Source: JBAXAM01 sp037142515 (GTDB taxonomy: Bacteria > Pseudomonadota > Gammaproteobacteria > UBA9339). Taken from it: a stretch of 7,128 bases of DNA. The translations under genes were made by a program, and so were the position numbers. The notes beneath the pieces were generated by a model. It saw only the letters and a program-made list of their open reading frames with translations, made no database searches and was not told where the DNA came from. This document shows, one piece after another, positions 1 to 6,127 of this stretch. The stretch spans positions 1-7,128 of the forward strand of contig JBAXAM010000046.1 of the NCBI GenBank assembly GCA_037142515.1, written 5' to 3'. Numbering within the stretch: position 1 is the first letter of the stretch; each line of letters starts with the position of its first letter.

Positions 1-28
1 TTTAAAAGGGCTAGAAGTTTAAACATAT

Positions 29-262
29 TTACAGAAAAAAAGTTGCTTTATCGAAGTTGCGTGAAAGCTGGATAATTTTAAGGCGGTCATCTTTTATTTT
101 TAGCAGGTTAGCAAAAGTATCGTCGTTGCTGCCGTCATCAACACAAACAAGCTCAAAAGTATATTGTTTAATATTATTTATAATGGGGAGTATTTTTTTT
201 AAAAAATCTAAAACGGTATCGCCTTCATTGTAAAAAGGAACAACTAATGATATCGTTTTCAT
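29..262 (-). pseudogene. Truncated family-2 glycosyltransferase (DPM1/GtrB-like), N-terminal fragment
   Basis: An ATG at 262 opens a 77-codon frame that ends at a TAA at 29-31. The protein starts like a GT2 (GT-A fold) glycosyltransferase of the polyprenyl-phosphate sugar transferase type. It has an N-terminal strand with VVPFYNEGDTV (residues 7-17), the nucleotide-binding segment ELVCVDDGSNDDT around 37-49, and LSRNFDK near 67-73, which corresponds to the family's SRNFGKE motif. Complete members are usually about 230-330 residues with a metal-binding acidic motif, an acceptor region and often two C-terminal membrane helices; all of these are missing. Homology stops right after NFDK and the frame ends five codons later. 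The other two minus-strand frames up to the window edge do not restore the expected EAALTAGL-like continuation, so one frameshift in the visible part does not explain it. A deletion or insertion junction near 45-50 is more likely. A catalytically active product is unlikely. It is divergent from lolB. Confidence 0.72.
179..184 (+). promoter_or_regulatory. Possible -10 element for lolB
   Basis: A perfect TATAAT lies about 65-100 bp upstream of the two possible lolB starts, inside the broken glycosyltransferase frame. No good -35 hexamer is seen 16-18 bp upstream (AAAGTA is the best fit) and there is no extended -10 TG. In AT-rich coding DNA this may be chance. It is listed because lolB needs a promoter somewhere in this stretch. 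Confidence 0.25.
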
Positions 263-282
263 TCCTTCATGATAGCACTAAA

Positions 283-861
283 ATGAAATACGCTAAAATA
301 ATCTTACTGTTTGTTGGAATAACGTTTTTGATAGGGTGTGTCCATCTCAAGCCGCAGCCAATTTTTAAATATATATCCTGGCAAGAACGCCAAGCGAAAA
401 TAAAAAAAAATAAAAGCTGGATTATTAGTGGGACGCTTAGCATTACACATAATAAAAAAAGAGATACAGCCAGTTTCATATGGCAGCAAAATCAAGATAA
501 TTACACAATAAATATTTCAGGACCGCTAAATTTAAGCAGCGCTAAAATTACCGGCACTGCAGGCCAAGTTGAGTTTTGCCAGTCTGGAAAAACATGTCTT
601 CGTGAGCCATTTAGTCAATTTGGCTTGCGACTGCCAATTTCTAATGTGCGATATTGGGTTTTGGCGCTTCCGGCGCCAGCTAAAACTGAAGCAACAGAGT
701 TCGATCAATACGGGCATTTAATTACTCTTTGGCAACATGGTTGGATAATTAATTATTCTGATTTTCAATTTATAAATAATGTAGACTTACCCGGCATAAT
801 TACGCTGCAAAATAATAAATTTTTTATCAAATTAAAAATAAAACGCCGTGTAATCAAATGA
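283..861 (+). CDS. lolB: Outer-membrane lipoprotein insertase LolB
   Basis: LolB is the outer-membrane-anchored acceptor that takes lipoproteins from the periplasmic carrier LolA and inserts them into the outer membrane. From the ATG at 283 the product is 192 residues. It has a lipoprotein signal peptide (Lys2 and Lys5, a hydrophobic stretch at 6-17, and the lipobox LIGC with lipidated Cys19). LolB-like features follow: W..SGTLSI after the linker, a SFIWQQ..NYTINISGPL strand pair, GLRLPI, the conserved YWVLALPAP segment, a GWIINY strand and a LPGIITL..NKFFIKLKI end. E. coli LolB is about 207 residues, so the length fits. An in-frame ATG at 247 would add 12 residues. It has a good ribosome binding site (AAGGAA at 235-240, 6-nt spacer), whereas 283 has none clear. 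The compact signal peptide favours 283, the ribosome site favours 247, and both give the same mature lipoprotein. The TGA at 859-861 touches the recF stop codon. Function is well supported by the motifs; the start is uncertain. Confidence 0.87.
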   Translation: MKYAKIILLFVGITFLIGCVHLKPQPIFKYISWQERQAKIKKNKSWIISGTLSITHNKKRDTASFIWQQNQDNYTINISGPLNLSSAKITGTAGQVEFCQSGKTCLREPFSQFGLRLPISNVRYWVLALPAPAKTEATEFDQYGHLITLWQHGWIINYSDFQFINNVDLPGIITLQNNKFFIKLKIKRRVIK

Positions 862-1938
862 TTATGTTTTTATGGCTCCTTGTTCCACATGAAACATTTT
901 GGTGTTTTTAGGGGCGGAAAAATTTTTTAAATCATCGCGCGTAAGTCCTGTTACAAAAATTTGCGACTGTAAATTTAATAACATTTCGGAAATTAAAGAT
1001 TTTTTTTGAGAATCTAGTTCTGCTGGCAAGTCATCAACTAAATAAATACAGCTTTTTCCAGTTAATTCATTAAGCAATATTCCTTGCGAAATTTGCAACC
1101 CATAAAGTAATAATTTTTGCTGTCCACGAGATAGCGCATCCTTTGCTGGAACTTTATTAGCAGTTATCCGCAAATCTGCACGTTGTGGCCCCGCTGAAGT
1201 ATATCCAAAATATAGATCATTTTTAAAATTATCCGCTAAAACTGACATTAAATCTTGCTCAGTATTCCAGCCGGCAAAATAAGATATACTTATTGAAAAA
1301 TCGCATAATAAATTTCGTAAAACTAATTGCGCAATGGAAATAAATTTTTCTATGTATTTTTTTCTATATTCATGTAGTTCAAAACCAAGCTGAGATAATT
1401 CTTTGTCCCACGTTTTTATATAATCAGGTTTAAAATTTGTGCGCAAAATCGCATTACGTTGTTCTATGATACGTTCTACCCTGCGCCATAGAGATAAAAA
1501 GTTTTGTTCCACATGAAACAATCCCCAATCTATAAATTGCCTCCTGACCTTTGGTCCATCATCAAATAAGCGATAGCTATCTTGATTTAAAAGCTGCAAT
1601 GGTAATAGCTTAGTTATTTCTACATTTGAAGAAACATCCTCTCCGGCAACTTTAATGCGCTTACCGTTAATAATTGAACGATCAACACCAACGGAAATAT
1701 AATTATTTACTTGCTCTATTTTCCCGAAAATGGAAAAGCCATCGGCTCCGTATTTAATAATTCTTCGTAAAAGATGACTTCGAAAAGAACGCCCAAGAGC
1801 CAAATAATAAACAGCCTCCAGGATGCTTGTTTTACCAGAACCATTTTTACCATAAAAAATATTGCAGTGATTGTTAAAATCAAAATGAATGTTTTCGAGA
1901 TTGCGAAAATTAATAATATTAAAGCAAGATAAGGACAT
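862..1938 (-). CDS. recF: DNA replication and repair protein RecF
   Basis: RecF is a cytoplasmic SMC-like ATPase that works with RecO and RecR to load RecA at single-strand gaps and stalled forks. The 358-residue product matches the usual length of about 360. Visible motifs are Walker A GKNGSGKTS (30-38), the RecF segment FIDWGLFHVEQ (135-145) followed by RNAILR, TSAGPQRADLRI (247-258), the ABC signature SRGQQKLL (270-277), Walker B IYLVDD (298-303) with the D-loop AELD, and the C-terminal MFHVEQG (348-354). All ATPase residues are present, so it should be active. It follows dnaN after 33 bp in the usual dnaA-dnaN-recF order. No clear ribosome binding site precedes the ATG, which suggests weak translation. 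It is not followed by gyrB, as is common in gammaproteobacteria, but meets lolB head-on with no spacer. The FHVEQ peptide occurs twice, each time encoded by the same 16-bp parS-like sequence. Confidence 0.97.
   Translation of the reverse strand: MSLSCFNIINFRNLENIHFDFNNHCNIFYGKNGSGKTSILEAVYYLALGRSFRSHLLRRIIKYGADGFSIFGKIEQVNNYISVGVDRSIINGKRIKVAGEDVSSNVEITKLLPLQLLNQDSYRLFDDGPKVRRQFIDWGLFHVEQNFLSLWRRVERIIEQRNAILRTNFKPDYIKTWDKELSQLGFELHEYRKKYIEKFISIAQLVLRNLLCDFSISISYFAGWNTEQDLMSVLADNFKNDLYFGYTSAGPQRADLRITANKVPAKDALSRGQQKLLLYGLQISQGILLNELTGKSCIYLVDDLPAELDSQKKSLISEMLLNLQSQIFVTGLTRDDLKNFSAPKNTKMFHVEQGAIKT
881..896. other. parS: parS-like ParB-binding site, copy 1 (in recF 3' end)
   Basis: The 16-mer TGTTCCACATGAAACA matches the widely conserved chromosomal ParB site TGTTNCACGTGAAACA at all but one position (A for G at position 9). 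Its halves read TGTTCCAC and, on the other strand, TGTTTCAT, so it is an imperfect palindrome. It lies in recF codons 348-353, encoding M-F-H-V-E-Q near the RecF C-terminus. Chromosomal parS sites usually cluster near the origin, and this one sits about 3.5 kb from the dnaA start. ParB binding is inferred from sequence only. Confidence 0.55.
1505..1520. other. parS: parS-like ParB-binding site, copy 2 (in mid recF)
   Basis: This is a second exact copy of TGTTCCACATGAAACA, 624 bp (208 codons) from the first. Identity extends one base further on the left, giving a shared 17-mer (880-896 and 1504-1520). It encodes F-H-V-E-Q at residues 141-145 of RecF, in the same frame as copy 1. It has one mismatch to the consensus ParB site TGTTNCACGTGAAACA. 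Two identical copies near dnaA strengthen the case for a partition site. Both also coincide with peptides that are common in RecF proteins, which is the main alternative explanation. Confidence 0.55.
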
Positions 1939-1971
1939 AAAAATTCGTGTAAATTCAAAATATTAAAAGAT

Positions 1972-3084
1972 TTACTGCCTTATCGGCATTAAAACGTATA
2001 GACAATTAGTACTGCCACTAACTTCTTCAATAACAACTCCACTTTCACCATCTTTAAAAGAAATGCTAATTTTTTCGGTTTCAATTATACTCAATATATC
2101 CACAAAATAACTTATATTAAAAATGGCGTTTAAACTTTCTCCTTGATAATCAACAACCAGCTCTTCGGCTGCTTCTTCCTGATCTGGGTTATTTGTTGTT
2201 AACACTAATGTGTTAGAGTGTAATTGAAAACGAGCGCTACGAAATAGCTCATTAGACAAAATGCCGACACGATTTAAAGCTTGCTTTAGCTCGTTGCAAT
2301 TTATTTCAACTCGTTTGTCACCTCTTTTTGGTATTATTTTGTTATAATTTGGAAACTTGCCGCTAATTAATTTAGAAGTTAAAATAAAATTATCCCCTTT
2401 TACGCGAACGAAATTATTATTAAAACTCATTGTAACTTCTTCATCGGAGCTTTCAAGTAGGCGTAATAATTCAACAACACCTTTACGTGGAATTATTACT
2501 TGAGCAAAAGAGTTATCAACAACCGATGATGATATGCTATTCATTGCTAGGCGATGGCCGTCGGTTGCAAGCGCCTGAATCAAACCATCTTTTACTTCAA
2601 TTAGTAATCCATTCAAATATTGACGCACATCTTGTTGCGGAATCGCAAATGAAGTTTTTTCAATTAATTTTCGCAGCGCACCTTGGGTTATTCCAAACTC
2701 TAAAGCTTTTTCTTGCACTGGTGTGCGTGGAAAATCTCTTGTTGGCAAAGATGATAAAACAAAGCGACTTTTACCCGAAGAAACAGTGATACGAGCATGA
2801 TCTTCGGTTAGCTCAAGTAAACTATTTTCTGGAAGCGCACGACAAATATCTAAAAATTTTTTACCAGGCAACGTAACTTCTGCCGGTTTTTCTATCGCCT
2901 GTTCCATATGAGTCAAGCCACAGAGTTCAACCTCAAGATCTGTTCCAATAAAAGTCAAGTCTTTATCTTGCAGGGTTACTAAAATGTGCGACAAAATTGG
3001 TAAAGTTTGACGTCTTTCAACCACGCCAGCCACCAATTGCAAGGGTTTAAGCAACGATTCACGTTTAATTGTAATTTTTACCAT
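1972..3084 (-). CDS. dnaN: DNA polymerase III beta subunit (sliding clamp)
   Basis: DnaN forms the homodimeric ring that encircles DNA and tethers polymerase III, and it also docks other polymerases, MutS/MutL, ligase and Hda. The 370-residue product fits the three-domain clamp (E. coli 366). Visible landmarks are the N-terminal RESLLKPLQLVAGVVERR..LPIL segment (8-31), TDLEVEL (48-54), LPTRDFP near 113-119, the domain-2 motif TDGHRLA (174-180) that lines the partner-binding pocket, SGKFPNY (241-247), and the C-terminal YVLMPIRQ (363-370), matching the usual YVVMPMR ending. It starts 21 bp after the dnaA stop. The gap contains a ribosome binding site (AAGGA on the minus strand, 3094-3098, 9-nt spacer), so it is probably translated from the dnaA transcript. 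All domains are intact. Confidence 0.98.
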   Translation of the reverse strand: MVKITIKRESLLKPLQLVAGVVERRQTLPILSHILVTLQDKDLTFIGTDLEVELCGLTHMEQAIEKPAEVTLPGKKFLDICRALPENSLLELTEDHARITVSSGKSRFVLSSLPTRDFPRTPVQEKALEFGITQGALRKLIEKTSFAIPQQDVRQYLNGLLIEVKDGLIQALATDGHRLAMNSISSSVVDNSFAQVIIPRKGVVELLRLLESSDEEVTMSFNNNFVRVKGDNFILTSKLISGKFPNYNKIIPKRGDKRVEINCNELKQALNRVGILSNELFRSARFQLHSNTLVLTTNNPDQEEAAEELVVDYQGESLNAIFNISYFVDILSIIETEKISISFKDGESGVVIEEVSGSTNCLYVLMPIRQ

Positions 3085-3105
3085 ATTTAAATATCCTTAG
3101 TATTC

Positions 3106-4428
3106 TTAAGTAGATAAAATTCGCATTAGATTACGATAGTCTTCTGCTAAATTGGCATTGCTAGTAACCAATGTTCTAATTGTACGACAAGCATGCATCA
3201 CAGTCGTATGGTCTCTACCACCAAAAGCGTCGGCAATTTCGGGTAAGCTATGATTAGTTAAATCTTTAGCAAGAGTCATCGCAATTTGCCGTGGCCGCGC
3301 CAGTGAGCGATTACGGCGCTTCGATAACAAGTCTGCAATTTTAATTTTGAAGTACTCAGCAACCATCTTTTGAATATTATCAATCGTAACCAGTTTTGCT
3401 TGGAGCGCCAACAAATCTTTTAAGGCTTCGCGTGCAAAATCCAAAGTAATTGATTGTCCGGTAAAGTGTGAATTAGCAATGACTCTTTTTAAAGCGCCCT
3501 CCAACTCTCGTACATTGGATTGAATATGCTTAGCAATAAAAAAAGCAACATCATCGGGCAAGTCTATTTGTGAAAGTTCAGCTTTGCTTTTTAAGATAGC
3601 AACACGCATTTCAAGCTCTGGTGGTTCAATGGCGATAGTTAATCCCCAACCGAAGCGTGATTTTAGGCGCTCTTCTAATCCAGAAATTTCTTTTGGATAA
3701 CGATCACAAGTTAAAATGACTTGTTGTTCTGCATCCAATAGCGCATTAAAGGTATGAAAAAATTCTTCCTGAGAGCGTTCTTTGCCCGCAAAAAATTGAA
3801 TATCATCTATTAATAACGCATCGAGTGAACGATAAAACCTTTTGAAATCATTAATTGAATTGCGCTGCAAAGCTTTTACCATGTCTGCAACAAAGCGTTC
3901 AGAATGCAGATATAATACGTTGGCATTGGGGTTTTGTGCCAGAATAGTATTGCCAATAGCATGCATTAGGTGAGTTTTACCAAGCCCCACCCCGCCATAA
4001 ATAAATAACGGGTTGTATGCCTTGCCGCTATTTTTTGCGACTTGTAACGCTGCTGCTCGCGCTAGTTGATTTGCTTTGCCCTCAACAAAATTCTCGAAAG
4101 TAAAATTTTTGTTCAAATAATTTAGAGTGGGATTTTTAGAAAGTTTTGTTGGAATTTTTTTTTGTTTGGTAAGCGCTTCAGCATGCCTAAGGCTACCAAC
4201 AGCAAGATGTACCTTGGGGTTGATGTAACCGATATCTTGTAAAAGAGCAGTGATTTTTACAAGAAAATTATCTTGGATATAATCAAGAACAAAATTATTT
4301 GGCGCAAGCAAAACCAGAGCGTCTTCGGTGACCTCGACTTGCAATGGTCTAATCCAAGTATCGAATTGTTTTGTTGGAAGGTCGTCTTGTAACCGCTCAA
4401 GACATTGTTGCCAAAATTTTAGTTCCAC
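3106..4428 (-). CDS. dnaA: Chromosomal replication initiator protein DnaA
   Basis: DnaA is the AAA+ initiator that binds DnaA boxes, unwinds the origin and recruits the DnaB helicase. The 440-residue protein has domain I (1-80, starting FWQQCLERLQDDLP and including WIRPLQ), a short Lys-rich domain II linker (about 82-105), AAA+ domain III and the C-terminal DNA-binding domain IV. Motifs are NFVEGKANQLA (113-123), Walker A GGVGLGKTH (145-153), Walker B LLIDDIQF (205-212), sensor 1 TCDRYP (240-245), the RLKSRFGWGL arginine-finger box (254-263), NVRELEGAL (305-313) and the DnaA signature GGRDHTTVMHAC (403-414). The start is GTG, at the same place as the GTG of E. coli dnaA relative to the WQQCL motif. 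It is preceded by a purine-rich AGAGGG (4432-4437) with an unusually short 3-4 nt spacer. A DnaA box in the upstream gap suggests autoregulation. It is slightly shorter than E. coli DnaA (467), through a shorter domain II. Confidence 0.98.
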   Translation of the reverse strand: MELKFWQQCLERLQDDLPTKQFDTWIRPLQVEVTEDALVLLAPNNFVLDYIQDNFLVKITALLQDIGYINPKVHLAVGSLRHAEALTKQKKIPTKLSKNPTLNYLNKNFTFENFVEGKANQLARAAALQVAKNSGKAYNPLFIYGGVGLGKTHLMHAIGNTILAQNPNANVLYLHSERFVADMVKALQRNSINDFKRFYRSLDALLIDDIQFFAGKERSQEEFFHTFNALLDAEQQVILTCDRYPKEISGLEERLKSRFGWGLTIAIEPPELEMRVAILKSKAELSQIDLPDDVAFFIAKHIQSNVRELEGALKRVIANSHFTGQSITLDFAREALKDLLALQAKLVTIDNIQKMVAEYFKIKIADLLSKRRNRSLARPRQIAMTLAKDLTNHSLPEIADAFGGRDHTTVMHACRTIRTLVTSNANLAEDYRNLMRILST

Positions 4429-4462
4429 GCGCCCTCTTTGTATACCAAAAAATTATTGCGTC

Positions 4463-4468
4463 ATTCTA
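4463..4468 (-). promoter_or_regulatory. Possible dnaA promoter -10
   Basis: Read on the minus strand this is TAGAAT, 34 bp before the dnaA GTG. The best -35 candidate 16 bp further upstream (GGATAA) is poor but overlaps the DnaA box, the arrangement expected for repression by DnaA. An alternative -10, TATACA, lies closer to the start. The promoter assignment is tentative. Confidence 0.3.
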
Positions 4469-4484
4469 GCGTGATATCTTGAGG

Positions 4485-4493
4485 TTATCCACA
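4485..4493 (+). promoter_or_regulatory. DnaA box (TTATCCACA)
   Basis: This is a perfect match to the high-affinity DnaA box TTATCCACA. It lies in the 72-bp gap between the gmhB stop and the dnaA GTG, 56 bp upstream of the start codon. DnaA boxes in dnaA promoters mediate autoregulation and link initiator synthesis to its activity. It is the only exact box noticed in the window, so this gap is not a typical multi-box oriC. Confidence 0.8.
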
Positions 4494-4500
4494 GGGAGCG

Positions 4501-5040
4501 TTAATTATTTATGATAAGAAAATCCACTGCTTCGGCAAGATTGGCATAGACGGGAACGTCTATTTCAGCTTTTAATGTTTCCGCTCCCTTGCCGGTTTTG
4601 ACCAATATCGCCGTGGCCCCACATGCTTTAGCCGCAAGAATATCGCGCATTGCATCACCAATAACTAATATTTCTTCAGGGGCAACATTAAATTTTTTGG
4701 CAGCTTGTAGCAGCAGTCCGGGTTTTGGTTTTCTGCACTCGCAATTATCTTCTGGACCATGAGGACAAACAAAAATGGCATCTATATCAAAATGGCCACC
4801 AGCCGCAGTGATTTGAGCAATCATTTTTTTATGAATGGAATCTAAAGTTTCTACAGTAAAATAATGTTTGGCAATTCCAGATTGGTTGGTTGCAATTGCG
4901 ACATTATAGCCGCTATGCTGCAATTTAGAGATTGCTTCAAGGCTTCCAGGAATAGCGCGCCACTCATCCGAAGACTTTATATAAAATGGTGAATCTTCGT
5001 TGATTACACCATCGCGATCTAGAACAATTAATTTGAGCAT
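4501..5040 (-). CDS. gmhB: D-glycero-beta-D-manno-heptose-1,7-bisphosphate 7-phosphatase
   Basis: GmhB removes the 7-phosphate from heptose 1,7-bisphosphate in the cytoplasm, a step toward ADP-heptose for the LPS inner core. The 179-residue protein is a typical HAD-superfamily GmhB in length and motifs: motif I DRDGVIN (8-14), with nucleophile Asp8 and acid/base Asp10; motif II TNQSG (51-55); the Zn-binding Cys92-x-His94 and Cys100-x-Cys102 that mark GmhB; RKPKPG (103-108) supplying the motif III lysine; and motif IV GDAMRD (128-133). The related histidinol-phosphate phosphatase domain of HisB is the main alternative, but a stand-alone protein next to replication genes fits gmhB better, since gmhB occurs near dnaA in some gammaproteobacteria. 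It is divergent from the barrel gene and upstream of dnaA on the same strand. There is no clear ribosome binding site; an extended -10 sits where transcription would start at the ATG. Confidence 0.93.
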   Translation of the reverse strand: MLKLIVLDRDGVINEDSPFYIKSSDEWRAIPGSLEAISKLQHSGYNVAIATNQSGIAKHYFTVETLDSIHKKMIAQITAAGGHFDIDAIFVCPHGPEDNCECRKPKPGLLLQAAKKFNVAPEEILVIGDAMRDILAAKACGATAILVKTGKGAETLKAEIDVPVYANLAEAVDFLIINN

Positions 5041-5046
5041 AATGAG

Positions 5047-5055
5047 ATTCTAACA
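5047..5055 (-). promoter_or_regulatory. Extended -10 promoter for gmhB
   Basis: On the minus strand this reads TGTTAGAAT, an extended -10 (TGn plus TAGAAT). The last T of the hexamer is at 5047 and the ATG of gmhB begins at 5040 after the 6-nt spacer CTCATT. A normal start distance would therefore put +1 on the A of the ATG. The -35 is weak (TGCAAA at 17 bp), which an extended -10 can tolerate. Confidence 0.42.
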
Positions 5056-5075
5056 TTTTTGCCACGAAATTTGCA

Positions 5076-5103
5076 TTGAAAATTGGCGGTTTTATGATAC
5101 AAT
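5076..5103 (+). promoter_or_regulatory. Sigma-70 promoter for the barrel gene
   Basis: A -35 TTGAAA (5076-5081) and a -10 TACAAT (5098-5103) are separated by 16 bp, and TGA precedes the -10 as an extended element (TGATACAAT). Transcription would start near 5110 and leave a leader of about 54 nt before the ATG at 5164. It lies in the 123-bp divergent gap shared with gmhB. This is the best-looking promoter in the window. Confidence 0.6.
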
Positions 5104-5163
5104 GCATAGCTTGGTGGAAGAAGCGGAACTCACCCCTGCTTACATTAGATAAAAGGAGTTTTT

Positions 5164-6126
5164 ATGAAAAAAACGGACGTGAAGAAATTAGCTCTTGTTT
5201 TGTTTGTGTTTTTCATTATGAACAATGAAATAAGTTTTGCTAAGTCAGTCTTACCATTTACAGAAAAAGCCGCTAGTAAATATACGCCTTATTTGCAATT
5301 CAAAGGATCTCGCCTTTTTCCTTCATATGTATCTGCCGCAGCTGTAATTGCTGATTTGTTTGCTCCTGTTTGGCAAAGAAGTCGCGCCGATTTATTTTTT
5401 ACTGAATTCAAAGCAAATAAGCGCACCGGAACTTCTGTTGGGGGAAATGCTCACTTGGGTTATCGCCATTTATTTCCAGATGGTAAAAAAATGTTAGGAT
5501 TTTATGGCTCTTTTGATCGTAAAAAAACTAATATGCGTGAGTACTTTAATCAGGTTGCATTAGGTGGCGAATGCTGGGTTCATAATTGGTTTATTGGTGG
5601 GAATGTTTATAAGCCAATTGGCAGTACCGTAAAATACCCCAATAGTGCACAGCTTGAAAAAGCATTGCCTGGTGCCGATGCTGAGATGGGTTATGAGTTC
5701 ATAAATGGTTTGGTGGGTTATGTTGGGGGGTCTTATTTTCACGCCAGCGAGGTAGCTACTGTTTGGGGACCAAAAGCGAGACTAACCTATGATTGGTTTA
5801 ATAATGGAAATAGAATTTTAGGAGTCTTTGACAAGTTTGGTTTGGAGACAGGCGTTCAAAACGATAAGCTTAATGGGATAACTTGGTATCTTAGTGCCAA
5901 TATCAGGATCGGTTTACACAATAAGTCATCCACATTGGAAGATATTTCAAGTCATATGGTTGATCCAGTTCGTCGAAATATGGACATTATTGCTGTATTA
6001 GCTACAGCGTTTGGACAAGCAAAAGAAACCAGCAATGGTGGCTTATTTTGGGGGGCAAATGAAGAAGATCGAAAACAATCGTTATATGGCGCCGGCCTTA
6101 CAGGTTCTGACGTACTTGGGTGGTAA
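5164..6126 (+). CDS. Inverse-autotransporter (intimin/invasin-type) beta-barrel protein without passenger
   Basis: This is a predicted outer-membrane beta-barrel resembling the translocator domain of intimin/invasin (inverse autotransporter, IAT_beta). The start is supported by AAGGAG at 5153-5158 with a 5-nt spacer. A Sec signal peptide covers residues 1-26 (KKTDVKK, hydrophobic core 8-19, cleavage after SFA). The barrel region spans roughly 40-252 and shows family-like elements: GYRHLFPDGKKMLGFYGSFD (99-118), the strand pair QVALGGECWVHNWFIGGNVYKPIG (130-153), GADAEMGYEF (170-179), a GYVGGSYF strand, GPKARLTYD (202-210), and a final strand WYLSANIRIGL (241-251). MVDPVRRNMDII (265-276) resembles the linker that follows the barrel in this family. 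After it come only about 44 residues, ending in W320, instead of Ig-like passenger domains, so the protein is a barrel plus a short tail. Substrate and role are unknown. The call rests on pattern recognition; another small barrel family is possible. Confidence 0.7.
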   Translation: MKKTDVKKLALVLFVFFIMNNEISFAKSVLPFTEKAASKYTPYLQFKGSRLFPSYVSAAAVIADLFAPVWQRSRADLFFTEFKANKRTGTSVGGNAHLGYRHLFPDGKKMLGFYGSFDRKKTNMREYFNQVALGGECWVHNWFIGGNVYKPIGSTVKYPNSAQLEKALPGADAEMGYEFINGLVGYVGGSYFHASEVATVWGPKARLTYDWFNNGNRILGVFDKFGLETGVQNDKLNGITWYLSANIRIGLHNKSSTLEDISSHMVDPVRRNMDIIAVLATAFGQAKETSNGGLFWGANEEDRKQSLYGAGLTGSDVLGW

Positions 6127-6127
6127 G

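Noticed and set aside
17..24. GTTTAAAC palindrome near the broken glycosyltransferase
   Set aside because: An 8-bp AT-rich palindrome is expected by chance here; no transposon ends or target duplications accompany it.
267..717. Three minus-strand open frames of 61-70 codons opposite lolB
   Set aside because: They overlap the well-supported lolB gene, have no ribosome sites and show no family motifs.
1716..1958. 80-codon minus-strand frame with hydrophobic N-terminus
   Set aside because: It is an alternative frame across the 5' part of recF; the hydrophobic look comes from AT-rich codons.
2513..2521. TTATCAACA as a DnaA box in dnaN
   Set aside because: It deviates from TTATNCACA, is isolated inside coding sequence and has no neighbouring boxes.
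2487..2789. 100-codon plus-strand open frame
   Set aside because: It lies wholly inside dnaN on the opposite strand and has no recognisable protein features.
2900..2915. Third parS-like sequence TGTTCCATATGAGTCA in dnaN
   Set aside because: It has three mismatches to the two recF copies and one half-site is poor, so chance similarity is likely.
5560..5742. 60-codon minus-strand frame opposite the barrel gene
   Set aside because: It is antisense to a coherent plus-strand gene and has no start signals or motifs.
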